Assembly (NCBI GenBank): GCA_051650105.1
Contig: JBOFIJ010000006.1
Span: forward strand, 124,001 to 188,000
Direction of reading: 5' to 3'
DNA length: 64,000 bases
Source: CAMWXW01 sp051650105
GTDB lineage: Bacteria > Desulfobacterota > Desulfovibrionia > Desulfovibrionales > Desulfovibrionaceae
The notes beneath the pieces were generated by a model, which saw only the letters and a list, made by a program, of their open reading frames with translations, was not told the origin of the DNA and ran no database searches. Positions 46,201-54,130 of the stretch are shown in pieces. How positions within the stretch are numbered: position 1 is the first letter of the stretch; every line of letters starts with the position of its first letter. Both the position numbers and the translations under genes were made by a program.

Positions 46201-46845
46201 TTATTTTAAGAATCCATATTCTTGTAGTAAACCCTTTGTTAATGTGGGAATATCGCTTTTTAAAGACAACATATTGATAACATATTTCCCTAACATATCT
46301 GTTTCTATATTCACACATTGTCCTATATTCCAAGAGGCAATTGTGCTTTGTTTTTGTGTTTCTGGAATTATTGTCACAGTTAACAGAGTATCAGAATACG
46401 ATGTCACAGTGAGACTAATTCCATTAATTGCTATGGACCCTTTATTAAGTATATAGGGACTATATTCTTTAGCAATTGAAAAATGTAAGAGTAAAGACCC
46501 ATCTCTATCTTCTTTATTTAATAATGTTGCCACTGTATCTATGTGGCCTGTTACAAAGTGTCCACCCATTCTATCTGTTGGCCGCAATGCTCTTTCTAAG
46601 TTAACAAGAGTTCCTAATTCTAGGGCAGTAATATTTGTGCATTCCGCAGTTGTGGGGGATACATAGCATGTATACGATGTTTTTGTGAATTTTTCCACAG
46701 TTAAACAAATTCCATCTAAAGCAATACTTTCTCCTTTGCTAAGATCGTATATTTCATGCTGAAATTCCACGGAAATTCTCATGGAAGAATGTAGTACACT
46801 CTTTTCACGCAGTATTCCAACATTTTGTATTATACCTGTAAACAT
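46201..46845 (-). CDS. ribE: Riboflavin synthase alpha chain
   Basis: This dismutates two lumazines into riboflavin. The 214-residue protein has the hallmark N-terminus MFTGIIQNVG and two lumazine-binding repeats (about 1-95 and 96-190), with SIALDGICLTVE in the first and SIAINGISLTVT in the second. The second ends IETDMLGKYV. ung ends 9 bases upstream of it. The deaminase/reductase ribD is not in the window. Confidence 0.95.
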   Translation of the reverse strand: MFTGIIQNVGILREKSVLHSSMRISVEFQHEIYDLSKGESIALDGICLTVEKFTKTSYTCYVSPTTAECTNITALELGTLVNLERALRPTDRMGGHFVTGHIDTVATLLNKEDRDGSLLLHFSIAKEYSPYILNKGSIAINGISLTVTSYSDTLLTVTIIPETQKQSTIASWNIGQCVNIETDMLGKYVINMLSLKSDIPTLTKGLLQEYGFLK

Positions 46846-46854
46846 ATTATACCT

Positions 46855-47544
46855 CTATATGCTCCAATCTATAGCATGTAATCCGTGTTGTTCTAGATAT
46901 ACATTGGTGTGTAGGAAATGGTTATTACCAACAAAAGCATTACCTGCCAAAGGAGAAGGGTGTTTACTTTCCAGAATAGTATGTTGTGAGGAGTCTATAT
47001 ATTCCTTTTTTGCTCGTGCATGGTTTCCCCACAAAAGAAAAACAAGATTCTTCTTTTCTTTCGATAAAATAGAAATAACAGCATTTGTGAACGTATTCCA
47101 ACCCCAATCTTTATGAGAATTTGCCTTATTGGCTTCTACGGTTAAGGATGTATTTAGTAAAAAAACTCCTTGTGCTGCCCAAGAACTAAGGTCTCCATGC
47201 TGTGGCATTGGAAGTAAAAGGGATCGCGTTATTTCCTTAAATATATTTTGTAGGGATGGCGGAATAGCTATTTCTTTTGGAACAGAGAAGGAAAGGCCCA
47301 TAGCTTGTCCCTTATTGTGGTACGGATCCTGACCTAAAATAATAACCTTCACAGAAGTAAAAGGGGTGAGCATAAAAGCATTGAATACCTTATTTGCTGG
47401 CGGATAAATCTGTGCTTTTCTTGAAATACTTTCTATATAGTTTTTTTTAATAGCAAGAAAATATTCTTTAGTAAATTCTTCTTGTAGAACTTCTTTCCAA
47501 CAAGAACTCATTTGTAGTTTATTTGTATCTATATGGTGAGACAT
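46855..47544 (-). CDS. ung: Uracil-DNA glycosylase
   Basis: This removes uracil from DNA. The 229-residue family 1 protein has the catalytic loop GQDPYHNKGQAMGLSFS (with the water-activating Asp), VFLLNTSLTVE, FLLWGNHA, and the DNA-intercalation loop HPSPLAGNAFVGNNHF. It heads the riboflavin operon, where Desulfovibrio relatives often keep other genes, so it may be an insertion into the operon. Confidence 0.95.
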   Translation of the reverse strand: MSHHIDTNKLQMSSCWKEVLQEEFTKEYFLAIKKNYIESISRKAQIYPPANKVFNAFMLTPFTSVKVIILGQDPYHNKGQAMGLSFSVPKEIAIPPSLQNIFKEITRSLLLPMPQHGDLSSWAAQGVFLLNTSLTVEANKANSHKDWGWNTFTNAVISILSKEKKNLVFLLWGNHARAKKEYIDSSQHTILESKHPSPLAGNAFVGNNHFLHTNVYLEQHGLHAIDWSI

Positions 47545-47870
47545 TGTTGCCTTCTGCTTCTGGAGTCGGGGTATGATACCTATTCGTTAGAAAAGAGTCA
47601 AGAGAAAGTCTTTCAATTCTTATTCTGGATTCTGATTTTCAGGAGATTATTAAGAAATTCTAAACAAAATATTTTCTCATAAAAAAGAACTATTCCTTAT
47701 ATTTTCGTATAGTTATTTTTCTAAAAATAATAAGAAGAATAAAAGAGTATTGCATGTGAAATACATTATGTGTAGCCCAGGAAATAATTTCTTGCATTCT
47801 TATGTGGTATTATTTTACTAGAATAAGAAGAGAGTATGGAATATGTATTAAATAATAATATTTTTTTCAA
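47545..47870. other. Spacer upstream of ung
   Basis: 326 AT-rich bases between ung and the next minus-strand gene. I looked for an FMN riboswitch (RFN) core on the minus strand and did not see its conserved segments. No terminator is obvious. Confidence 0.45.
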
Positions 47871-49046
47871 TTATTGGGACTTTGTAATAAATTTTTTTAA
47901 AGAGATAATTTTTATTGTAGTATTGCGCGTTTTACTCCAGCATTGTAGTGCTGCAATAGTTGTTGGTGCTGGGTGTCCTATTGCCAAAGCTTTACCATAT
48001 TTTTTAGATAATCGTTCTGTTTCTTTTAATTGTTTCAATGTGTGTTCTCGTGTTCTTTCATGGTCTAAAAAAACATGACGTTTTGCTGTAAGCACATTCA
48101 TTTTTCTTGCTGTACTGTGTAATATGGATCTTGGATGAGTGACACTGTCTACAATAATAAACTCTGGATATTCTTGTTTTATATATTGTATGAGTGAAAT
48201 AACAAAATTAGTGCTTTGTGTTGCCTTTGAACCCATATGGTTATTCATACCTATAGCATGAGGTACAGCCTCTATTGCCTTTTTAATATGCCTATGTAGA
48301 ATTCTTCCCTTCATAGTACTAAGAAGTGTGCCTTTACCCGAATGAATTTTAGGATAGCCATCGGGTTCCATAGGCATATGAATAATCATTTCCTGTTTGT
48401 GCTTTTTTAAGAGATTCATACTTGCTTGTGTTTTTGATGAAAATGGCCACAGTGCATATGTCATAGAAAATGGTAATTGAAGAAGTTGTTTCACAGTATC
48501 TATATTTTCACCAATATCATCTATTATTATTGTCATATACGTATCTGTCTGCTGTGCATTTTTTGGGGGGACGTTTGGGATATAAATTGTGTGAGTAATA
48601 ATGCCATCTATAAAAACCTTAATATGAGTATTGCCTACATTGTTTATTGAAAATGATTTTGGATAGATTTGTTCAAGTTCTACAATTTCTTGCAAAAATG
48701 TTTTAGATATTGTACCTGAAATTGTGAATTCCTGATAAAAATACCACGAATTTCTGTAGATTCTTCTTTGTGTGGATAATAAAGAAAGTACGTTGATATC
48801 ATAGTCAAAATCTGAAATTGTTTGTAGGAGAAGAAGATCAAAATATCGTATTTTTTCTGAAAGGCTGAGTTCTTTCACAAAGATATCATCTTGTGTAGTG
48901 TATTCAATGCTTTGTTTTGTATATGTGGGAATATTTTCTTGTGTAGATACTAGTATTGTAGCATGTACTGTAATAGGAAAAAGAAGAATGCACAACAAAC
49001 ACATATTGTGATAAAAAGTAAAAAGAATATGACGTCTGTTGTGCAT
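47871..49046 (-). CDS. Divergent polysaccharide deacetylase (YibQ/DUF610) family protein
   Basis: A secreted protein of the divergent carbohydrate-deacetylase family that usually follows envC and ctpA and is linked to peptidoglycan metabolism. The 391 residues include a signal or anchor segment (about 9-29) and a C-terminal NodB-like barrel: MTIIIDDIGENIDTVKQLL, YALWPFSS, EMIIHMPMEPDGYPK, GMNNHMGSKAT, FIIVDSVTHPRS and GKALAIGHP. The D-D and H-x-H type positions of the family are present. It is 15 bases downstream of ctpA. Confidence 0.85.
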   Translation of the reverse strand: MHNRRHILFTFYHNMCLLCILLFPITVHATILVSTQENIPTYTKQSIEYTTQDDIFVKELSLSEKIRYFDLLLLQTISDFDYDINVLSLLSTQRRIYRNSWYFYQEFTISGTISKTFLQEIVELEQIYPKSFSINNVGNTHIKVFIDGIITHTIYIPNVPPKNAQQTDTYMTIIIDDIGENIDTVKQLLQLPFSMTYALWPFSSKTQASMNLLKKHKQEMIIHMPMEPDGYPKIHSGKGTLLSTMKGRILHRHIKKAIEAVPHAIGMNNHMGSKATQSTNFVISLIQYIKQEYPEFIIVDSVTHPRSILHSTARKMNVLTAKRHVFLDHERTREHTLKQLKETERLSKKYGKALAIGHPAPTTIAALQCWSKTRNTTIKIISLKKFITKSQ

Positions 49047-49061
49047 TATATGAAATCTAAT

Positions 49062-50396
49062 TTATGAAGATATCTGACCAAGACGAGGGAGGCTTTTTAA
49101 TATTTGTACAGCAGTTCTCAATTGGTTATCTTCAATAAGAGATTGTTTTCCTTGCTCTTCAAGATCTTTTGCCTTCTGACTTTCTTCCTTTGTGGATTTC
49201 TTTTGCTTTTGATCTAATTCCAAATGTTTATCAAGATCCTTTTCTCTTCTTGGCGTATATGAAGATAAAAGAGAAAGTTGATCTTTTGTAAGGGGTATAT
49301 ATGGAACGATAATATCTGGTGTAATGCCCTCTGCTTGAATAGAAATATTATTTGGAGTATAATATAATGCTACCGTCAATTTTAGACCACTTCCGTCACC
49401 AAGAGGAAGAACATGTTGTACAGACCCCTTTCCAAACGTGGGTTCTCCAACTAGGATAGACCGTTTGTGGTCACGCAGAGCACCAGCGACAATTTCAGAC
49501 GCAGATGCTGATCCAGAATTAACTAGGACAATGACTGGCATTGTAACGTCTGAAGGTTGTGATTTTGCCTGATATTTTATATTGTTGCTGGGAACTCTTC
49601 CTTTTATTGAAACAATGGTTCCTTTAGAAAGAAACATATCTGCAACATTTACAGCTTGGTCTAGACCACCACCTGGATTATTGCGTAGATCTAATATAAT
49701 TCCTTTTGCTCCAACTTTTTGTGCATCTCCTATTGCTTTTGCCATTTCTTGTGTTGTTTTATTACTAAAACGAGAGAGTCGTATCCAGTAATAATCTTCT
49801 AGAGGCATGGCTCTCACGCTTATTAAAGGGATAGTGTCTCTTTTTACGGAAAATACTTTGCGCTCATTTTGGGGCTTTCGTAGAATAGTTAATTCTACAA
49901 TAGAATCTTTTGCACCGCGAATACGTTTTATTGCTTCTGAAGGGGAAAGAGTATTTACTGGAATATTATCTATACCGATAATAACATCACCTGCTTGTAT
50001 GCCTGCTTTTGCTGCAGGAGCATCCAAAATTGGTGAGATAACTACTAAATTTCCGTCTTGTGCAGAAATTTCTACCCCTATTCCGAAAAATTCACCAGAG
50101 ATATTTTCTTGAATTTCTTTAAATTCTTCTTTTGTTAAAAATGATGAATGAGGATCCAAATTCTCCAACATACCCTTTAAGGCACCATCTATTATTTTTG
50201 ATCTTGGCTCAGATTCCACATACGTTTTTTCTACTAGGTCTAGTACGTAGCTGAAACGTTTCAGTGCTTCTATTTGGTCTGTTCTATCATTTTCTTGGTC
50301 TTTAGATGGCATTGTTTGTGTGTATGACACGGCGGAGAAAATGCTGGCAATTGCAACAACTATGGTTAAAAAACTATAACGTATTATTTTGAACAT
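49062..50396 (-). CDS. C-terminal processing peptidase (S41 family)
   Basis: A periplasmic serine protease that trims proteins at the C-terminus. The 444-residue protein has an N-terminal signal/anchor (about 7-27), a PDZ domain (about 95-180, with KAGIQAGDVIIGIDN), and the S41 catalytic core with Ser in NSGSASASEI and Lys in FGKGSVQ (Ser-Lys dyad). A charged C-terminal tail rich in Lys, Glu and Gln follows. In this operon it probably works with the EnvC-like activator in cell-wall remodelling at division. Confidence 0.93.
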   Translation of the reverse strand: MFKIIRYSFLTIVVAIASIFSAVSYTQTMPSKDQENDRTDQIEALKRFSYVLDLVEKTYVESEPRSKIIDGALKGMLENLDPHSSFLTKEEFKEIQENISGEFFGIGVEISAQDGNLVVISPILDAPAAKAGIQAGDVIIGIDNIPVNTLSPSEAIKRIRGAKDSIVELTILRKPQNERKVFSVKRDTIPLISVRAMPLEDYYWIRLSRFSNKTTQEMAKAIGDAQKVGAKGIILDLRNNPGGGLDQAVNVADMFLSKGTIVSIKGRVPSNNIKYQAKSQPSDVTMPVIVLVNSGSASASEIVAGALRDHKRSILVGEPTFGKGSVQHVLPLGDGSGLKLTVALYYTPNNISIQAEGITPDIIVPYIPLTKDQLSLLSSYTPRREKDLDKHLELDQKQKKSTKEESQKAKDLEEQGKQSLIEDNQLRTAVQILKSLPRLGQISS

Positions 50397-50431
50397 AAGT
50401 GCCTCTTAGTATGATTAATATAAAAGTTTTA

Positions 50432-51538
50432 CTATTTTTTTATCCATTGTTTAGGATCTACAGTTTTCTCATTTTTTCGTAGCTCAAAGTATAGACCAGA
50501 ACCATTTACTTCGGGATAAAATCCAACATTTCCTATTTTTGAACCTTGTTGTATATTTGAATTTACTTCTAAAGGCGAGGAAGATAAAAATGCATATAAT
50601 GAATAATATGAACCGCCGTGGGCAACAATAACTACTTTTCCAAAACCTCGTAATATGTCATTATGGACAACTTTACCATCAGCTATAGCAGATACAGAAA
50701 TATTATCCGCTGTAGCAAAACCAATACCTTTCACTGGGGGAGATTTAAAAGGAGCATAGTGTACCTTGATTGCCCCTTGCACAGGAGAAGGTAAGAATCC
50801 TTTTGTCTTAGCAGTAATTTTTCCAACATTTTTCTTATCTTCTAATTTATCTTGGATACCTATAATAATATTTAATATGCCCTGCAGTTCTTGTTCTGCA
50901 GTTTTTCTGTTTTTTTGAATAGCATTTAGTTTTTTGTTGTAATCAACTGAAAGAACTAAAAGAGCGTTAAGTTGTTTTTCTAAACCTTTGGACACATTTT
51001 CTTGCTCAATATAGTTATTGTTTTGTTTTTCTAAAGCGAGCGTCGTTTCTGTTTCTTCTTGTGCTAATTTCTGGTATTCTTCCTCGACAGTGTTCATGAT
51101 GTATTGAACCCAGATATAATCTCGTTCTTCTTCATAAAGAGAAAAATCTTTTTGATGCGGTACTTGGAACTGTTTAATATGGAGTGGCCATAAGGCATTA
51201 AGAAGCGTCTCAATGTGTTTTTCTCGCTTTTGTTTTTGTTTTTGAAGGTATTCTAGCTGATACATAATTTGTGTTGCTTTTTGCTGCAATTTATTAAGTA
51301 CCAATTGCTGCTTGGCAATGCTATCTTCCATCTTCTTCACAGCATTTTGTGCTTTTTGAAGATCTGTCTTAACCATTTTCTCTTCTTGTGTAAGTTCCTT
51401 AATTGTTTCTTTTTGTTGTTTTACAACTGTTTTTTTCTGTTCTAATTCCTTTTCCAGAGTATTTGTTTGAGCAAAAGAATCAGTGGAATAAGCAGTGTAA
51501 AAAGCATAAAAGACTATCTTAAGAAGAAATGTACGCAT
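50432..51538 (-). CDS. EnvC-like murein hydrolase activator
   Basis: A secreted activator of division amidases. The 368-residue protein has a signal peptide (about 1-23), a long coiled coil (about 25-240, Lys/Glu/Gln heptads) and a C-terminal LytM/M23 domain starting about 255. The zinc-binding H-x-H of active M23 peptidases is replaced by LYF in GSGLYFELRKNE, exactly as in EnvC, so it is an activator rather than a hydrolase. It shares one base (TAATG) with the upstream HhH gene. Confidence 0.88.
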   Translation of the reverse strand: MRTFLLKIVFYAFYTAYSTDSFAQTNTLEKELEQKKTVVKQQKETIKELTQEEKMVKTDLQKAQNAVKKMEDSIAKQQLVLNKLQQKATQIMYQLEYLQKQKQKREKHIETLLNALWPLHIKQFQVPHQKDFSLYEEERDYIWVQYIMNTVEEEYQKLAQEETETTLALEKQNNNYIEQENVSKGLEKQLNALLVLSVDYNKKLNAIQKNRKTAEQELQGILNIIIGIQDKLEDKKNVGKITAKTKGFLPSPVQGAIKVHYAPFKSPPVKGIGFATADNISVSAIADGKVVHNDILRGFGKVVIVAHGGSYYSLYAFLSSSPLEVNSNIQQGSKIGNVGFYPEVNGSGLYFELRKNEKTVDPKQWIKK

Positions 51539-52218
51539 TAAAAATACTCCCTTTCTTCAAAAGGATACAAAACGCATTCAATGCAAATTGCCTTATTTCG
51601 TCTACACCATTTTTGGCCTATATATATTAATGAAGAATAGTACCTCTTGTATAATATCATATCTTCCTCTAGAACGTCCATAAAAAAATCTTGTAAATCC
51701 TGATACGTACAAAATTCTTCTATTAATCCGTGTCTTTGAAGGATTCTTGCAGTATATGCACCTACTGGGAATATTGGGTGATCAAAACAAAATAACAATA
51801 GTAAATCAGCTGTTTCTTGGCCAATCCCTTTGCAAGAGAGGAGTTTATTGCGCAATGTTTGTGTATTTTCCTCTTGTAACATTTGTTCAGAAAAAGTATA
51901 AGTAGAAAAAAGAGAGAATAGTGTTATAAGTGTTTGAGATTTTTGAATAAAAAATCCAGCCGGTCTTATATAGTCTTGTAATTCCTTTTCTGTATATTCA
52001 AAGATAGTTTCTGGATTACTAAATAGAGTGCTACTGCGTAAATTTGTGATTGCTTTTTGTGCATTCTTCCATGTTGTATTTTGACAAAGAACTGCACCTA
52101 TGGATCTTTCCCAACAAGAAGTGGCTTCCCACCAAGAATCGCTGGTGAGATCTTTTATTGTGTTATACCACATAGAGAGTATGTTGTTTACATTCTTTTT
52201 GCTTGACATTATCCACAT
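51538..52218 (-). CDS. HhH-GPD base-excision repair protein with altered active site
   Basis: A 226-residue member of the endonuclease III-related subgroup. The HhH is SCKGIGQETADLLLL (about 128-142). The residue matching the catalytic Asp of the VDAYT motif is Gly153 (GGT codon, in FPVGAYTARIL). Only three cysteines of the 4Fe-4S loop remain (205, 212, 215); the expected fourth position is Glu. The Glu135 in place of the lyase Lys is normal for this subgroup. It may be inactive or DNA-binding only. Start is the first ATG or the one three codons later. Confidence 0.8.
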   Translation of the reverse strand: MWIMSSKKNVNNILSMWYNTIKDLTSDSWWEATSCWERSIGAVLCQNTTWKNAQKAITNLRSSTLFSNPETIFEYTEKELQDYIRPAGFFIQKSQTLITLFSLFSTYTFSEQMLQEENTQTLRNKLLSCKGIGQETADLLLLFCFDHPIFPVGAYTARILQRHGLIEEFCTYQDLQDFFMDVLEEDMILYKRYYSSLIYIGQKWCRRNKAICIECVLYPFEEREYF

Positions 52219-52277
52219 TTCTTGTAAGAACTAAGGGTATATAGTTACAGTCGTTTTTATAGATCCATATTACAATA

Positions 52278-52754
52278 GTGATGAAAGAAATGCAAGAGCT
52301 CGTTCAAGATATAAAGTGTGTTTATCTTAGGGATGCACGTGCCCTGTATGGCGAAAATGGTTTATCGTGTGCTTCTGTGGGAGCAGCGGGTATGGATTTA
52401 CGATCTTGTCTAGAAGGGGTTGTTGTTAATCCTTTCCAGCGTGTTTTGATCCCCTCTGGAATTAGTTTGGCTATCCCTTCTTGTCTTGTAGGGGCTGTTT
52501 ATTCTCGTTCTGGGCTTGGTGCAAAATATGGTATTGTTGTCACACAGGGTGTGGGTCTTATTGATTCAGACTATAGGGGTGAAATTACTATACCCATCTA
52601 TAATTTGTCTAGTGAAGCATATACGATTGAAAAAGGCGAAAGAATAGCACAAATTGTTTTCCATCCTTTCGTTCAAAGTACTATTGTTGTAGTGGATATG
52701 CTTTGTGAAACAGAACGAGGAGAGGGTGGTTTTGGGCATACTGGATTATTATAA
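52278..52754 (+). CDS. dut: dUTP diphosphatase
   Basis: This hydrolyses dUTP to dUMP, limiting uracil in DNA. The 158-residue protein has all five trimeric dUTPase motifs: AAGMDLRS, YSRSGLGAKYG, GLIDSDYRGEI, KGERIAQIVFHPF and the C-terminal RGEGGFGHTG. It is divergent from the HhH gene; a DnaA-box-like TTATCCACA lies in the short spacer between them. Confidence 0.95.
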   Translation: MMKEMQELVQDIKCVYLRDARALYGENGLSCASVGAAGMDLRSCLEGVVVNPFQRVLIPSGISLAIPSCLVGAVYSRSGLGAKYGIVVTQGVGLIDSDYRGEITIPIYNLSSEAYTIEKGERIAQIVFHPFVQSTIVVVDMLCETERGEGGFGHTGLL

Positions 52755-52853
52755 GAATTCTTTGGTTTTTAGTTAAGGTTTTCGTTGCTATTTCTATGTC
52801 TTTATGCAAGAATGCTGAGTAATTCTGTGCGTTTACTCTCCATGGAGGCAATT

Positions 52854-54128
52854 ATGACTGTTTTTTCTTTTATCCATGCTGCAGATATACATTTGGACAC
52901 TCCTTTTCGCAATATCTCTCAATCTCTTCCTGAGGAGTGCAAAAAAATGTTATGCGGTGCTCCGGTGAAGGCTTTGCATAATATTGCTGATATTGCAGTG
53001 AATAAGGGTGTGGATTGTGTTATATTCGCTGGAGATATTTATAACGGAGTGGATAAAAGCATTGCTGGGCAATTAGAGCTTATTAATTTTGCAAAAATAC
53101 TTGAAAAAGAGGATATTCCTTTCTTTATTGCACATGGGAATCATGATCCATTTGTTAGTGATATACAAACGCTTTCTTATCCAGATAATACATTTGTATT
53201 TCCACCTATTCCTCATAGCAGATATTTGTACAATAAGAGCAATGAAGTTGTTGCAGTTATACATGGGATAAGCCATGAAGTGCAGCATGAAGAACGTAAT
53301 TTAGCTGCTCTTTTTTCACCAGAAGAGACAAGCCTTTTTCAGATAGCTGTTTTGCATTGTACATTAGGGAATATTGATACTCGGTCAAAAATACAATATG
53401 CGCCGTGTTCCTTGGAAGGGCTTTTATCTTCAGGGATGCACTATTGGGCTCTTGGCCATGTACACACTAGGGATGTTTTGCACCAATATCCGCATGTTGT
53501 GTACCCTGGAAATACGCAGGGTTTACATTCTAATGAGAGAGGATTGCGTGGTGTGTACCACGTACACGTCGATAACGGTACGGTTACAATGGAATTTCAT
53601 AACACAGCACCAGTTATTTTCAAGGATATTACATTAATTCTTGATGAAGAAGAAACTTGGAATTCGCTTTTAGAGAAGATAGAACCAGCTATGGAAGATG
53701 TGTTGCGAGCAGAATCTGTGGATAACGTTGAATTTTTTATTGTTACGTTGTCCCTGCAGGGTGCTTCATCCCTTAATTCTTTGTTAAGAGAGCAATCCTC
53801 TGAATTACAAGGAGTGTTTCAGAAAATACTTCCTACCTCATTTCCTGTGTGGATTCAGAATGTTGTGGTAGCTACTCAAGAATGTATTGATTTTGAAGAA
53901 ATTATGCAGAGGCTTGATATTGTTGGTGAAACAAGCCGTATTGCAGAGGAATTGCTAGTTAACGTTAAAGAACAAGAAAAGCTCATGGAGACAATAAAGA
54001 AAGAGCTTTTTTTTGCAAGAGGGCTAGCTAGAAATTCGTATTCTACGGATTTAATGGAGATTTCTATGAAGGATGTCATTCAGGAAGCACAAAGAGCATG
54101 TGTGTATCTCTTTGATGAGAGGAAATAG
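52854..54128 (+). CDS. Metallophosphoesterase nuclease, YhaO/SbcD-like
   Basis: A DNA exonuclease subunit of the Mre11/SbcD superfamily. The chosen start at 52854 follows a GGAGG site and begins MTVFSFIHAADIHLDTPF; the frame is open from 52785. With 424 residues it has motif I ADIHLD, motif II FAGDIYNG, motif III HGNHDPF and the GHVH motif ALGHVHTRD. The long C-terminal capping part and the partner gene 2 bases downstream point to the YhaO type rather than SbcD. It probably works with the downstream ATPase on DNA ends. Confidence 0.87.
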   Translation: MTVFSFIHAADIHLDTPFRNISQSLPEECKKMLCGAPVKALHNIADIAVNKGVDCVIFAGDIYNGVDKSIAGQLELINFAKILEKEDIPFFIAHGNHDPFVSDIQTLSYPDNTFVFPPIPHSRYLYNKSNEVVAVIHGISHEVQHEERNLAALFSPEETSLFQIAVLHCTLGNIDTRSKIQYAPCSLEGLLSSGMHYWALGHVHTRDVLHQYPHVVYPGNTQGLHSNERGLRGVYHVHVDNGTVTMEFHNTAPVIFKDITLILDEEETWNSLLEKIEPAMEDVLRAESVDNVEFFIVTLSLQGASSLNSLLREQSSELQGVFQKILPTSFPVWIQNVVVATQECIDFEEIMQRLDIVGETSRIAEELLVNVKEQEKLMETIKKELFFARGLARNSYSTDLMEISMKDVIQEAQRACVYLFDERK

Positions 54129-54130
54129 TT

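Noticed and set aside
47545..47640. Possible FMN riboswitch upstream of the ung-ribE-ribBA-ribH run
   Set aside because: The conserved RFN segments are not readable on the minus strand; a covariance model search would settle it.
51805..51830. Glu135 at the lyase-Lys position of the HhH-GPD protein, considered as a second lost catalytic residue
   Set aside because: The endonuclease III-related subgroup normally has Glu in its GIGPETA-type hairpin, so only the Asp-to-Gly change and the missing Cys are anomalous.
52209..52217. DnaA-box sequence TTATCCACA between the HhH gene and dut, considered as an origin
   Set aside because: It is a single box without a cluster, adjacent AT-rich unwinding element or origin-type neighbours.
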